Origin: Diospyros lotus
Lineage: Eukaryota; Streptophyta; Magnoliopsida; Ericales; Ebenaceae
Direction: 5' to 3'
Length of the DNA stretch: 64,000 nt
Assembly (NCBI RefSeq): GCF_014633365.1
Contig: NC_068344.1
Span: 7,269,669-7,333,668, forward strand
Part shown: positions 23,078 through 33,912 of the stretch, one piece after another
Numbering within the stretch: the stretch's first letter is position 1
Layout of the letters: every line of letters starts with the position of its first letter
The notes under the pieces: model-generated
The model's database searches: none
Told to the model about the DNA's origin: nothing
The model's input: only the letters and a program-made list of their open reading frames with translations
Program-made: the position numbers and the translations under genes

Positions 23078-23800
23078 CATCCTCTTCGAAAGATGAAGTA
23101 GTTCCTCATTTTTCTCACGCCTTAACAACTTTTCAACGAGGTGCGCATCTTGAGGCAAAAGGCACAAACGTGTAAAAGGAATCTAGCTGTCATCTCGACT
23201 GCCCCTCTTCACTAGTGCAAAAAGAGATGACTTAACAGAGCTGAACCTAATGCATCCCAAGTTTTTTGACATCAAAAAGATGGGGTGACTAACCTGTCAG
23301 ACTATCACCATTGCTTTCGGATGCCCATGGGGTGGTGGAGTCGATAAATTTAGCAAGTAGTGTCAAGGTTAAAGTAGGCTCGTCATTTCCTCAAGTCGAA
23401 AGTGTGGACCGGGTTGAAGACTTGAGGCAAGTTCTAACTACAATCCGAAGACCTTGGACCAACCTAAAGACTTGAGGACTTGGTGTTATGGTTAGCGAAT
23501 CCCATGTTGTATTAGCGAGCCTTATCCAGGCTATGCCTTGAGGCCCACAAGGCAATTAGGGTTACACAGCTTGGGGTTGTTGGGTAGTCATCATTTGCAA
23601 GCAAAAGCCCTTCGAACTCCAATGTGGAGGTAATCTTTGAGGGGGTTCAAGGCAGGGTTCAACATTCTTCCATTGTGTTGGGAAGTACAAGATCTTTTTA
23701 GGGCGATGACCCTCCTAGTGTGGATCTCAAGCCTCAAGGGAGCAGATTATCGAAGTTAGAGGCATTGGTGTCAAGATGGTTATCAAGGAGTCTAGTGCCC
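23078..23800. repeat. 723-bp direct repeat, copy R1
   Basis: Begins CATCCTCTTCGAAAGATGAA and ends GGAGTCTAGTGCCC. Roughly 93% identical by eye to 24967-25690. Lies within the middle of the relic gene. Confidence 0.9.
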
Positions 23801-23802
23801 CA

Positions 23803-24965
23803 TGTGATGACCTGACCCCACTACCGAGTGTCACCGTAACCCAAGGTTATATCAAAAGGTCTTACTTTGAAGATCGTCTATACCCTAATAGCAAGGGAAT
23901 AAAATAATGTGGGTGCCTTAGGTGGGGTCTAAGCTTCGCCGCATCTGGCCATCAAGAACTCAAGGTCGAAAACTCATAACATCGGTAGGAAAATTGAGTC
24001 TCGCATTTGACCTGTGCCCTATAAGCAGATTAATAAGCTACAATTTAGATATATTTGGCTTACACACACAAAGTGTCCATAATTATATAAAAAAAACAAG
24101 TCCAACCGACAAGCACAAACGACATTCGACACAACTATTAAACGAAATAATTACAAGCCACTTAACTTGCATCCCCATCATGGATTACCACTCTCATCAT
24201 TTGGTTGATCGTCGACACACACCGCATTTCTCTTACCGGACCTCGAGCCATCTGTGTGGTTAGTGGGAATGAAGGGGTGAGTCTTGGGACTCAATAAATG
24301 TAATATGGATTGCAGTAAATTATTAAACATGATATCATAAATAAATATGAAGTATTGCGTGCATGCAAGCCCATCCACCTCACCTATATCAGGCTCTTGG
24401 TTGCCCCTAGTGGTTCGTTCTAAGACTCTATCTCGAGACTCTCACGGTCAGAAATCCACTGTCTCATGCCTAGGCACTTTTTCAACATCTTATACAAGTC
24501 ATGACAAAAAGTAATTTACACACAGAGTATATTAAACCCTAACTTTGAAATACGTGTCGCCTAATGACTCGTTGGACGTACCGTCAATGCACCCAGAACT
24601 CCTTAACAAAATATTTATAACAGTTCAGAGATTATTTAAATACCCATATACTAAACCCACTAAACTGCCCTCCACCAAAATTAATTCATTAACCCACTAA
24701 ATTAACTATTAAATTAACTGATTACTAAACAAATTGTTTCTCCTAAAATTGTCTAATGAGAGTTACCTCACTATCGAAATCTCTTCCTCAAACTCATAAC
24801 CAACTTCTTCCAAAGCCTTTTTGCCTTTGCTTCCCTTGATATCAATTTCACAACTCTCCTATTTATACTTAAATTTGCAGCTCAGCTCACTGCGAATCTT
24901 GGCCACAATTTCACTTAAATTACTCACCCCAAAGCTTATCATTTGGTAGCCCATTTATTGTAACA
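23803..24965 (-). mobile_element. LTR-like block between the two 723-bp repeats
   Basis: Starts TGTGATGACCTGACCCC and ends TTATTGTAACA, TG..CA like an LTR. A minus-strand TATA box (ATAAATAGGAG, near 24870) suggests leftward orientation. About 1.16 kb. It abuts R1 with two bases and R2 with one base, and has no 5-bp target duplication. The TGATGACC start resembles 51414. Probably a solo LTR of unknown family. Confidence 0.5.
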
Positions 24966-24966
24966 G

Positions 24967-25690
24967 CATCCTCTTCGAAAGATGAAGTAGTTCCTCATTT
25001 TCCTCATGCCTCAACAACTTTTCAACGAGGTGTGCATCTTGAGGCAAAAGGCACAAACGTGTAAAAGGAATCTAGCTGTCATCTCGATTGCCCCTATTCA
25101 TTAGTGCAAGGTGAGATGACTTAACAGAGGTGAACCTGACACATCTCGAGGTTTTTTGACATAAAAAAGATGAGGTGACTAACCTGTCAGACTATCACCA
25201 TTGCTTTCGAATGCCCATGGGGTGGTGAGTCAACAAATTTAGCAAGTAGTGTCAAAGTTAAAGTAGGCTTGTCATTTCCTCAAGTCGAAGGTGTGGATCG
25301 GGTTGAAGACTTGAGGCAAGTTCTAACTACAATCTCAAGACCTTGAACCAACCTAAAGACTTGAGGACTTGGTGTTATGGTTAGCAAATCCCATGTTTTA
25401 TTGGAAAGCCTTATCCAGGCTATGCCTTGAGGCCCACAAGGCATATAGGGTTACATAGCTTGGGGTTGTTGGGTAGTCATCATTTACAAGAAAAAGCCAT
25501 TCGAACTCTAATGTGGAGGTAATCTTTGAGGCGATTCAAGGCAGGGTCAGACATTCTTCCATTGTGCTGGGAAATGCAGGATCTTTTCGGGGCGATGACT
25601 CTTCTAGTGTGGATCTCAAGCCTTAAGGGGAGCAAACTACCGAAGTTAGAGGTATTGGGGTCAAGATGGTTATTGAGGAGTCTAGTGCCC
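24967..25690. repeat. 724-bp direct repeat, copy R2
   Basis: Same start and end words as 23078-23800 with scattered transitions and small indels. After it the sequence continues into the coiled-coil part of the relic gene, unlike R1. Confidence 0.9.
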
Positions 25691-26150
25691 TACTTCCTAC
25701 CTATTGAGGAGAATGAGCCTCTTTAGGAAGGTCCCTTAGCTAGGTGATCAGGTTGTTATCTCCCCATAACCAAGATGGTTGGCCTCGGGATGTTTTAGAG
25801 AGATCTAAATAGAGATCGAATATCCCTCATTCCTCCTCCTTGAAGATGACGAGGGGACGAGGGCATTATGTTCTTTTGTTGCTTGATGTAACCCAATTTC
25901 ACATTCGATATGAGGAAAGTGTCGTGGCAACCCACAAGACGAGGGATGAAGTTAAAAGGCTCAAGGCTGCTAATGTTGAGTTGTAGGTTGCCAATAAGGC
26001 GCCTCACTCGAAAATCAATAGGCATGCATTAGAGCATGAAATGCTAAGGGACTTGCTAGTAGCTGAGTGTGTAAGGGCATTGAGGGCTTGGCTAGACGTC
26101 AAACGGATTCACAGTGAAGCCCTAGAGTTAGAGACGTTGATTCTTTCAAT

Positions 26151-27154
26151 TCTGAATTTCAGAGCGATTATTAATTCTCTTATTTATTTATTTAATTATT
26201 TTATAACATTAATGAATCATAATATATAAAGAAAAAATAATATAGTTGGTCTCTCAATTTTATATTTTATAATAAAAATAATTCTTATATTTTAATTTAT
26301 AATAAAACAATTATTAAATTTTTAATCATTTACAATTTAGTCACCACTTTTGTGTTTTTTATTTTTTATTTTATATAATAAAATTTTTTAATAGATAACT
26401 AAATTGTAACAAGATTAAAAGTTTAATAGTTGTTATATGATAAATTAAAATATTAAAAATAATTTGTTAAAAAAAATAAAATTCAGCGACCAATAATGTT
26501 ATTTATCTTTTATACATATCAACGATGAAACTCTCGGGTGAATTTTTAATTGATTTTTGTGTGTATTTATTTATTACTTAATCTTAGAAATTATATAAAA
26601 AATTGGATATTGATTGACATATATATTTGTAAAATTAATTAATTATTTACCTATTAATCCAATAATTTTTTTTGAAAATGTTAATTATTTATGCATAAAA
26701 TCTATTAAGACAATAAAATGATAATCTTGATGAAAGATTATATACACCCAATTCGGATTTGGAAAAATTTTAGAGAAATTAACTCAAAAGAAATTAATTT
26801 TGTGTATTATTCTTGCAATGAAAAATTCAATCAATTCTTTTTTCACAATTTTTAAATTAAATAAAGCATACCAGTATGATCATTAATTGTAGATGTAACT
26901 GAAAATATTCATAATGAAAATCAAAAGAAATTATAATTTATATTTCAATTAAAAATAAATAGGCTTCTAAAATTCAAATGAGAAAAAGCCCTTTTTATTT
27001 TTGAGAAAATTTATTTTGTTTGAAATAATTTTATAATGATTCAAGATATTTTTAAGATATGTAAATGAAACACATACACAATCAAGAACGATTGATTTAT
27101 AGAGATTCATTTTTTTCAAACCTATGGTCTTTCTCTTCAAGATATGTCTTAAAT
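26151..27154. other. AT-rich intergenic region, nothing recognised
   Basis: Very AT-rich, with stops in all frames and no TE ends found. Confidence 0.4.
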
Positions 27155-27240
27155 ATAGAAGGTGTTCATCTGGTCTAGACCAAATCGAACTGACCCTAAA
27201 CAAGACTAAACCAGGATTGAAATTCTTAAAAATTTTGAAT
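27155..27240. repeat. End-like repeat shared with 48670-49135
   Basis: AGGTGTTCATCTGGTCTAG, CCCTAAACAAGA and AAAATTTTGAA occur here. In inverted orientation the same words occur at the right end of 48670-49135 (AGGGGTGTTTAATTTG, CCCTAAACAAGATTGG, AAAATTTTGAACC). Probably the end of a DNA transposon family. Confidence 0.4.
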
Positions 27241-27461
27241 TAAAGATCGCATTGATAAGGGCTAGGACTGCAATTTGATTCGGTCTAGTTCGAACTGGTT
27301 TAATATATTATTTTTTCTTTTTTTTGAATATAAAATATATACATATATTTATATAATCATCTAAACAAAAATAAGCACATATATATTTTAAAAATATATG
27401 TATTTTTAATATATATATATATTTAAAATAAAGAATAGCGCAGCAATGCAACAATTCAAGT

Positions 27462-27960
27462 AGGGTCGCAAATAAGCTGAGTTGTTCGCAAACGGCTTGG
27501 TATTCTGTTCGATAAAAATTTATTTGTTAAAATAAATAAGTCGAGTTTGAGCTTAATTTTGAAACTCGATTTGTAAACGAATAGAACTTGAGCTCATTAA
27601 ATGTTGGTTAATTAAAACTCATGAATATATTCTATTAGAGACTCATGAATGCTAATAGACTTGATTAAACACTCGTAAACATACTCGATTAGAAGTTTGC
27701 AAATAACTCATTTATAAATACATTAATATATTTATTTATAATTTTATAAATATATTATTTAACATAAAGTTATCAAACTTTAAATTGTTATAATAATATA
27801 ATTAAATTGAATATATTTAATATTATTATATATTAATTCAATTATTTAACATAATATAATATATATATAATAAAGTAAAATAATAAATTAAATTTAATCA
27901 AATATCATATAAATAGTTGTCTAAATTAAAAACCCTAAAAAGTAAAGAAAATCAAAGATT
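27462..27960. mobile_element. Diverged relative of the Mutator-like element at 12451
   Basis: Starts AGGGTCGCAAATAAGCTGAG, 16 of 20 matching the left end at 12451. It then shares blocks such as TTTATTTGTTAAA and TTTATAATTTTATAAA.ATAT followed by TTAACATAAA.TTATCAAA. The right end is not found nearby; a possible end lies near 30040 beyond a solo LTR insertion. Confidence 0.6.
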
Positions 27961-28183
27961 GAAGAGAAAGAAGCCAAGAGCAAGAGGCAAGTGCGATTGC
28001 CCATGGTCGAGCATGATTAACCTACATGCCAAACAAATTTAAATATTAATCGTGCTCTTTTTTTTGTGATTAAAGAAATTATAAATATTTTTGTGAGAGA
28101 GAGAGTGCGTGAGAGAAGATAAAAACCATGGATAGAAGGATATGAGTAGGAGATTTAATAAATCCTTTCAGGGAGTAGGGTGT

Positions 28184-29489
28184 TGATAGAATCGTATAGC
28201 TATGGCAATAATACCTAAGTGGGGGTGAATTGGGTTGTTTAAAATTTTGATATAAAACTTGAAAGTTTTCTAACTTAAGAAGGATAAAAATTTTGATGCA
28301 AGTTAAAGATGATTTAAGGATTGCAAATCACAATTTATGAAATGAAAAATAAACACAATTAAGTGACACAAGCGATATATAGTGGTTCGGCTTAAATAAG
28401 CCTAATTCACTATTTTAGTTCATCACTAAGGATTTTCAAACAAATTATTATAACCATTCTATCACACCAAATAGACCATTTAGCACCAAGCTAGGAAATT
28501 ACAATTCTCTTGCTTAAGCAAGCAAACCCTCTAGCAAAGCTAGGTAAAAAATAACCTCCTACTTAAACACAAGTAGGTCCTCTAATTATGTGAGCTAAGA
28601 ACACAATTTGAAATACAATAGAGAGATGTTTTAGAGTATGCACTCTTAGTTATATAATCAAGATCAAATGCAAGGCTAGAAATATAATTCTTTACAATTA
28701 AACATAACCCTTGAAATAAGGAGATTTAAAACACAAAAGAAGCACAATAATTGATGAGCACCTGGGAGCTTGTAGATTGATCACTTGGGTAACTTGAATT
28801 CTTCCTTTGACTTGTATCTATAGAGCCTTGAGAGCCCATACACAAATCATGCCATTGCAAGTGGAGAGACCACTTTAGAAGAGTGGAGAAACTAGTTGTT
28901 ACAAACTATTTGCGATAAAAATTGTCGACAGTTTCTTTAAGCTTGTTGACAAGTTAATTATAAAATTAAACAACTGTCGACAATTTGAGCAAGGCTATCG
29001 ACAAGTTCGAAAAACTGTCAACATCACTGATGCAGAGGATGTCGACATTTAAAAATCGAGGGCATGCATTTTACCTGTCGACAGTTTGATATAGGTTGTC
29101 AACAGTTTGGGTTTAAAAACATAGAAATGGTCGACAATTTAGATTTAATCTGTTGATTTCTTTACCCAAACAAAAGATATTGTTGACATATTCTTTGGAA
29201 CTGTCGACATTATGCTTTTAGGATTCAAAAGAACTTTTGGATTTATGACTCATTTTTCTCCATTCTTTGAAATCTGATTTTGAAAACTCATTTGAGGAAA
29301 ACATATAATTTCTATTCTTTAATGAGCTTCAAATAACCCACATTAAGGAAATTTTGTTTTAGATATTATTTTAATTTTTTAAAGATGAAAAATAATTTTT
29401 AGTTGAAACCAAAAGCATATATTAACTTATGCCATATGAACCATTTTGTTGTTCATCATCAAAATCGAAAACAAAGAAGCAAAATATCA
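28184..29489 (-). mobile_element. Solo LTR, Ty1/copia-like, with GGTGT target duplication
   Basis: 1306 bp from TGATAGAATCG to GCAAAATATCA, flanked on both sides by GGTGT (28179-28183 and 29490-29494). Contains GGGGGTGAATTGGGTT near its left end and TTCATCATCAAAATC near its right end. These are the inverted counterparts of the ends of the LTR at 62389-63652, so this copy is in minus orientation. No internal coding region, hence a solo LTR. Confidence 0.85.
28920..29215. repeat. Degenerate array of the palindrome CTGTCGACAG
   Basis: About twelve copies of a word close to CTGTCGACAGTTT, spaced roughly 20-35 bp, with variants TGTTGACAAG, CTATCGACAAG, CTGTCAACAT and TTGTTGACAT. Located inside the solo LTR. 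Confidence 0.75.
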
Positions 29490-29494
29490 GGTGT

Positions 29495-30589
29495 CTGATT
29501 GGTTCCTGAGAAAGTGAGTAGAGGTAACGTGCCACAACTAACCATCACAACTTCTAGGTGTTAAATCTTTGCCCATGATCAAGCACGATTAACCTGTTGT
29601 CGTTGTTGCCACCACTGTTGCCTCTATAAGCCTCCATCTGAGGTTGAACCATCGCCAGCTGCTACCTTATGTTGGCATTTTTTACCATTGCACATTGCCC
29701 ATAACGTCTTTGCCTATAGTCACTGCACACACCTTTGTTGTGTTGTCGTCACTCGCTGCCACCTCCCACCCTTATCCCCGCTTTGGACACCCCCTGTTGT
29801 CACATGTCGCCGCCTCTCTGAAGCACTGTTCACTGTTGCCGCTCGTGCGTTGCATACCTTCCTCCGTTTCTGTTATCACTCATTGTCGCTTGCTGCTAGA
29901 AAGCACATATCGAGCTAGAGTTGGGCTCATCAAACTTTTGACGAGTCAACTCAAGCTTGGTTCACATGAATCTAGTTGGAGCTTGTCAAGCTAAGCCTAA
30001 CCTCAGCGAGGCTCGACTTGACTCAACTCAATGTGATTGTAACCCTAAAGTCAAGCAGCAACCTAAGCAATAGTAGCAAGTAGCAATAGTAGCCAAGGGT
30101 AAGGGAATCAATCAGTTTTTAGTCTCGAACCAGATTAAGAATAGGTCAATGCATTTTGATGGACTAAGGACCGAATTGCATGGGGCTAGTTTGGAGCAAA
30201 ATTTGAACACCCGTACTTGAAAGTCCTACTAAGTAGAATTCTTAATTTTTAATGGAGCTAGAATTAATAGTCACTTGCCAAATCAAGAAAAAAATTTATA
30301 AGTAAGAATAAATCCCTCATACTTAGGTGAAAATCCCCTCACTTAAGTGAGTAAATACACCAATAAAAAACACAACTTATAGAGCTTTGATTACAAGAGG
30401 TTAAATGAAAAATCCCTTCAATCAATCCTCCAACTTAGATAACACATTTTCTTTGACTTGAAAAATGCAATACTCTTGCAAGTGTTTCAAGATTTTTGTG
30501 TATTTTGAGGCTCTATAAATCACTTTATTTATGTAATTCAAAAACTAATTGCTAGAGAGAATGGAGAGAGAAAGAGAGACAACATCTTA
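29495..30589. other. Intergenic, probable TE debris
   Basis: Contains a GCTCGAG/CTCAACTC-rich patch (about 29915-30040), reminiscent of the ends of the 12451 element family, and a repetitive AAGTGAG-rich stretch near 30320. The open frames at 29644-29994 have no recognisable domain. Confidence 0.4.
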
Positions 30590-30904
30590 GAGCTTCTTTA
30601 ACAAGGATGTTGAGAAATTTGTGTTTTGATTTTATGAAAAAATAATTTTTGATAAATTTAAATAAGAAAATATATTTTCAGTAAATTTGGTTCATTGATG
30701 ATATCTAAAATATTTTGAAGTACTCTTAACTTTGATGAATTTATAAACAAGTATGTTTTCAAATTAGTCAAGTATATGTTAAAAATAATTGATTATTTCA
30801 TAAAGCATATTAGAGCCAATTGAGTAAACTCTTTGGAAAAATTGAGTAAAGCTTTTGAAAGCTCTTTGTGAAAATCCAATCAAGTATGCTTTGAATATAA
30901 TTGA

Positions 30905-32062
30905 GTGATACTCAACTTATTTGATGATAATAGATTTGTCCGTGTTGAGGAACAAGTAGCTATATTTTTGCATACGATTGGGCATGATGAACGTAATCGA
31001 ACTGAAAGCTTCACCTTCTTTAGATCTGGTCACACAATTAGTCATTACTTCCATGAAGTGTTGCGTGCTTGCCTTGGATTATATAGAGAAGTTGTTGTTA
31101 ATGCCACCACTCTTAACTCACCTCACGAGAAGACAAATGTGAAGCCTTGGTATTCATACTTTCAGGTTAGATTTTCAAATTCCATTGCATTTCTAATTAC
31201 ATTGAGTACTTGTATTTCATTATCAATAAACTAAAAAAATGTTTTCCAAAGGATGCTGTGGGGGCCATAGATGGTACACACATTGCCGTGAATGTTAGAC
31301 TAGAGGAACAAGCTAGGTACCACAATAGAAAACAAGTAATTTCTCAAAATGTTCTAGTAGCTTGCACTTTTGACATGAAATTTAGATACGTGCTTGCCGG
31401 TTGGGGGGATCGGCACATGACGGTAGATTGTTAAGGAACGCAATATTACGACAAGGACATAAGCTAACAGTACCTGTTGGTAAGTTGTATCCTCTAGCTA
31501 CTTCACGTTTTGTGTTTTAGTTATAAAAGAGTTAAATATTAACCATGTTGTAAACTATTCTTTCATAGGTAAATATTATCTCACTGATGCCGGCTTTCCA
31601 ATGGTTTCGGGATTTCTTACTCCTTACCGCAAGACTCGTTACCATCGTAGAGACATAGAGGGGCAACGTCCTGAAAATAGTAAAGAGTTGTTCAACTTTC
31701 GACATTCATCTCTTCGTAATGTCGTTGAGAGAACAATTGGTTTACTTAAAAGAAGATTCGCATACTTGCGGCATCAACCCTACCATGACATTGAAACACA
31801 AGCAAAGATAGTCCTTGCATGTTGTGCCATTCACAACTTCTTACGGACCGACGACGTCGAAGATGTTTGTGATGATGACTTAGACTTAAGTGACGATGAG
31901 GTTAACACTACTCATGTCGATGTAGCTGAAACTGAAACAATTAATGCTGACATAACTTTTGCAACTGAAGCAGCGTGGTCTAACAATAGGAATACAATTG
32001 CTGATTTAAGGTGGGCTGAGTATCACCACAATGATGATCTTGGAGTGGACTTCCTAGATTGA
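30905..32062 (+). pseudogene. PIF/Harbinger transposase (DDE_Tnp_4), frameshifted
   Basis: Three coding blocks: 30905-31165, 31252-31479 and 31569-32062, with GT..AG introns at positions usual for plant PIF transposases. Block 1 reads VEEQVAIFLHTIGHDERNR and GHTISHYFHEVL. Block 2 has the first catalytic Asp (VGAIDGTHI). Block 3 has the second (YYLTDAGF) and the catalytic Glu (NVVERTIGLLKRRF). All three DDE residues survive. A one-base loss in a G run (six G at 31403-31408) shifts the frame just before the SAHD motif. The first block opens right after a TGA (30902-30904), and the N-terminal helix-turn-helix region is missing. Harbinger transposases are nuclear and need a Myb-like partner, which is next door. 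Confidence 0.9.
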
Positions 32063-32333
32063 GTCTTCTTGTTTTATGCTTTCTTAACTATTTATAATCA
32101 AACATAAATAACTATATATTGTGTTGTACTTCTTACATATCGATGTAGACATATCTATATATTGTGTTGTACTTCAACATGTATATTGCATTAGTTTGTT
32201 CATGGATATTTGAGCTCAATATTATGTATGGTAAAGAGAACTTGTCTCCAATGATGTAGTGGATCAAATATTGTTTTTGTCCCTTTTTAGGCAATCAGGT
32301 GGAATCATTGTTTTGATTTGAAATATTGAAATC

Positions 32334-33491
32334 ATGGCACATAATCAATAGTCTTCTACAAACCCATTTCTTGTGCCGAGAACTCCCAGTACTCCAAGAG
32401 TTGAGGACATCGATGTTAACTCTCCTACCGGGGATGTTAATGCGAAGCTCAAACATGTGAGGTGGAATGATGCTATGGATGGCTTCTTAATTACTTCCTT
32501 GGTTACCCAAGTGCTAACGGGTCACAAAAGAAGTGATAATGGCTTCTCAAGCCTCCAGGTGTCAAAAGCAGTTGATGCCGTTTTTGTAGGATCCAACGTT
32601 GTGGTGTTGGACAAAAATGTAAGGGCTCAGCTGAAGACATTAAAAAAAGAATATGCAAAAGCTCACCACTTGTTGAATCTGAGTGGTTTTGGGCTAGATC
32701 CCGAGACTGGACGTATAATGGCAGATCCGCTTGCTTGGGAGGAGTTGACAAAGGTAATTTATTATATACATCTTTCACGTTTTGCTTGATTTTTTTCCTA
32801 GTATATAGCACCCTTAACTAAAGTTGTTATACAGGGTAATCCTGAGTATGGAAGGTGGAAGACAAAGCTTTGTAGTCGATATGAGGATATGGAGATCATA
32901 TTTGGAAATGACTCTGCCACTGGAGACCGCGCTGTTACCGGTTTTGACACTGTCTCCCCGGTGCCAGGTACTATATGTATTATAAAGTAGTAAATATTTT
33001 TTTATACAAAATGAGTGGCATATTATACTCTTGCTGATTATTTTCTCTTGTGCCTAAAACTAGTTGCTAACGAAAGTGTTAATGAGTTAGACTCCCCGAC
33101 TGAGAATGCTAATCCAAGCTCTAGCAATACTCGTAAGCGTAAATCTGATGATGGTACGACAAAAGTTTGACGTAGACGTGCACACAATATGGATGACAAT
33201 GTACTGGCTCTTTCACGCATTGCCAACTCTTCCACGAAGATTGCTAATGCTATGGAGATGCAAGCAACGTTGGACACGCTCAATCATATCAATTGGCCAA
33301 TGGTTATGCAAAAATTGGAGTCTATGGACCTGGACGTTGATGATGTTGTAAAAATGATGGAGATGTTTCAAGCAGAAGAAGGTTTGGCAAGAGTCTTCCA
33401 TCTGATGAAAGATGTACGATACATGCGTGCGTTGGTGTTCAAGAAGCTTGGACGTAACCCGCTCCCACATCGTCATCCCCCACCATCATAG
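32334..33491 (+). pseudogene. Harbinger partner protein, SANT/Myb-like (Myb_DNA-bind_3 type)
   Basis: Exons 32334-32753, 32835-32967 and 33064-33491 with GT..AG introns. The N-terminal half reads VRWNDAMDGFLITSLVTQV, LKTLKKEYAKAHHLLNLSGF and DPLAWEELTK. This is the trihelix/SANT-like layout of plant proteins that pair with PIF transposases. A basic stretch (RKRKSDD) and a helical C-terminal part follow. Two premature stops are in frame: TAG 32349-32351, five codons after the ATG, and TGA 33168-33170. In PIF/Harbinger elements this protein imports the transposase and binds the subterminal DNA. It lies 270 bp after the transposase on the same strand. Confidence 0.82.
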
Positions 33492-33816
33492 TTTATCTTG
33501 GGTTGGTACTTGTAATTTTTGTATGTAATGCTTGTGGAAAACTAGGTCCACTTAAATTTTATGACGGTATGCTAATTTGTAACTTCTGTAGCCCACTATC
33601 TTTTGCATATAACGTGGGTTCACTCCTTTTGCTTATCAGGCATTGTATAGTACATGCTTGTAATAGTTTTGTCACTATAGTCAGTCTTGTATTTTGGTGA
33701 AGAAATGGGTCCGTCTAAATGTGAAACAACTCTTTGTATGGAGGCATAATCTATGTTTTGGCTTTTCGTAATTAATGTATAAGTGGTGGAGATTGAGAAT
33801 AGGTGCTTCCATGCAG
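33492..33816. other. Right flank of the Harbinger genes
   Basis: Should contain the right end of the transposon. I found no inverted repeat matching a candidate left end, so the boundary is undefined. Confidence 0.4.
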
Positions 33817-33912
33817 TGGGTTCTTCAGGCATTAGGAGGCTGGGAAGATGAACTTGCCTATTGTCAGAAGCTTCTTGAAGATGACATTTTCAACAATTCT
33901 GCTTGGAATCAG
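33817..33912 (+). pseudogene. Exon fragment of protein farnesyltransferase alpha subunit
   Basis: A 96-nt block bounded by AG (33815-33816) and GT (33913) encodes 32 residues, among them [16 protein letters not shown] and [10 protein letters not shown]. This is a prenyltransferase alpha repeat. The family normally has HRQ before the W and R-Y-F after NQ in neighbouring exons, and I find neither nearby. The alpha subunit serves both farnesyltransferase and geranylgeranyltransferase-I. Upstream exons are absent; the Harbinger genes end 325 bp before it. Likely a gene remnant. Confidence 0.75.

Larger units (their letters stand above)
21540..26150 (+). pseudogene. Relic of a second gypsy-type-transposon-domain gene (antisense-ORF family)
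   Basis: A TATA box near 21547 is followed by ATG 21714. At 21913-22080 one frame reads EGQVCIYQVTFKYRFRLPP, a stop, then LTPFGWRYLASGL. This lines up with YKYAFDKGFHLPP..LSPF..RYLIGF of the gene at 1.2-1.5 kb. After a MITE insertion the domain resumes (GWVALYPRRDHPL, WKERLFSF near 22410-22500). A C-terminal helical, charged region near 25900-26130 (EVKRLKAANVEL, ALEHEMLRDLLVAECVRAL) matches the coiled-coil half. Many stops. The middle is disrupted by a 723-bp direct duplication around an LTR-like block. I find no gag-pol next to it, so this copy is isolated or its host element has decayed. Confidence 0.65.

Noticed and set aside
28920..29215. CRISPR-like array
   Set aside because: The short repeated palindromes have irregular spacing, degenerate copies and lie within an LTR of a plant genome.
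29644..29994. 116-codon ORF on +
   Set aside because: Overlapping open frames in a CT-rich stretch, no recognisable motif, surrounded by TE debris.
30587..30620. Left terminal repeat of the Harbinger element (TTA followed by GAGCTTCTTTAACAAGG)
   Set aside because: It looks like a possible end, but no inverted partner followed by TTA was found after 33491, so I did not assign transposon boundaries.
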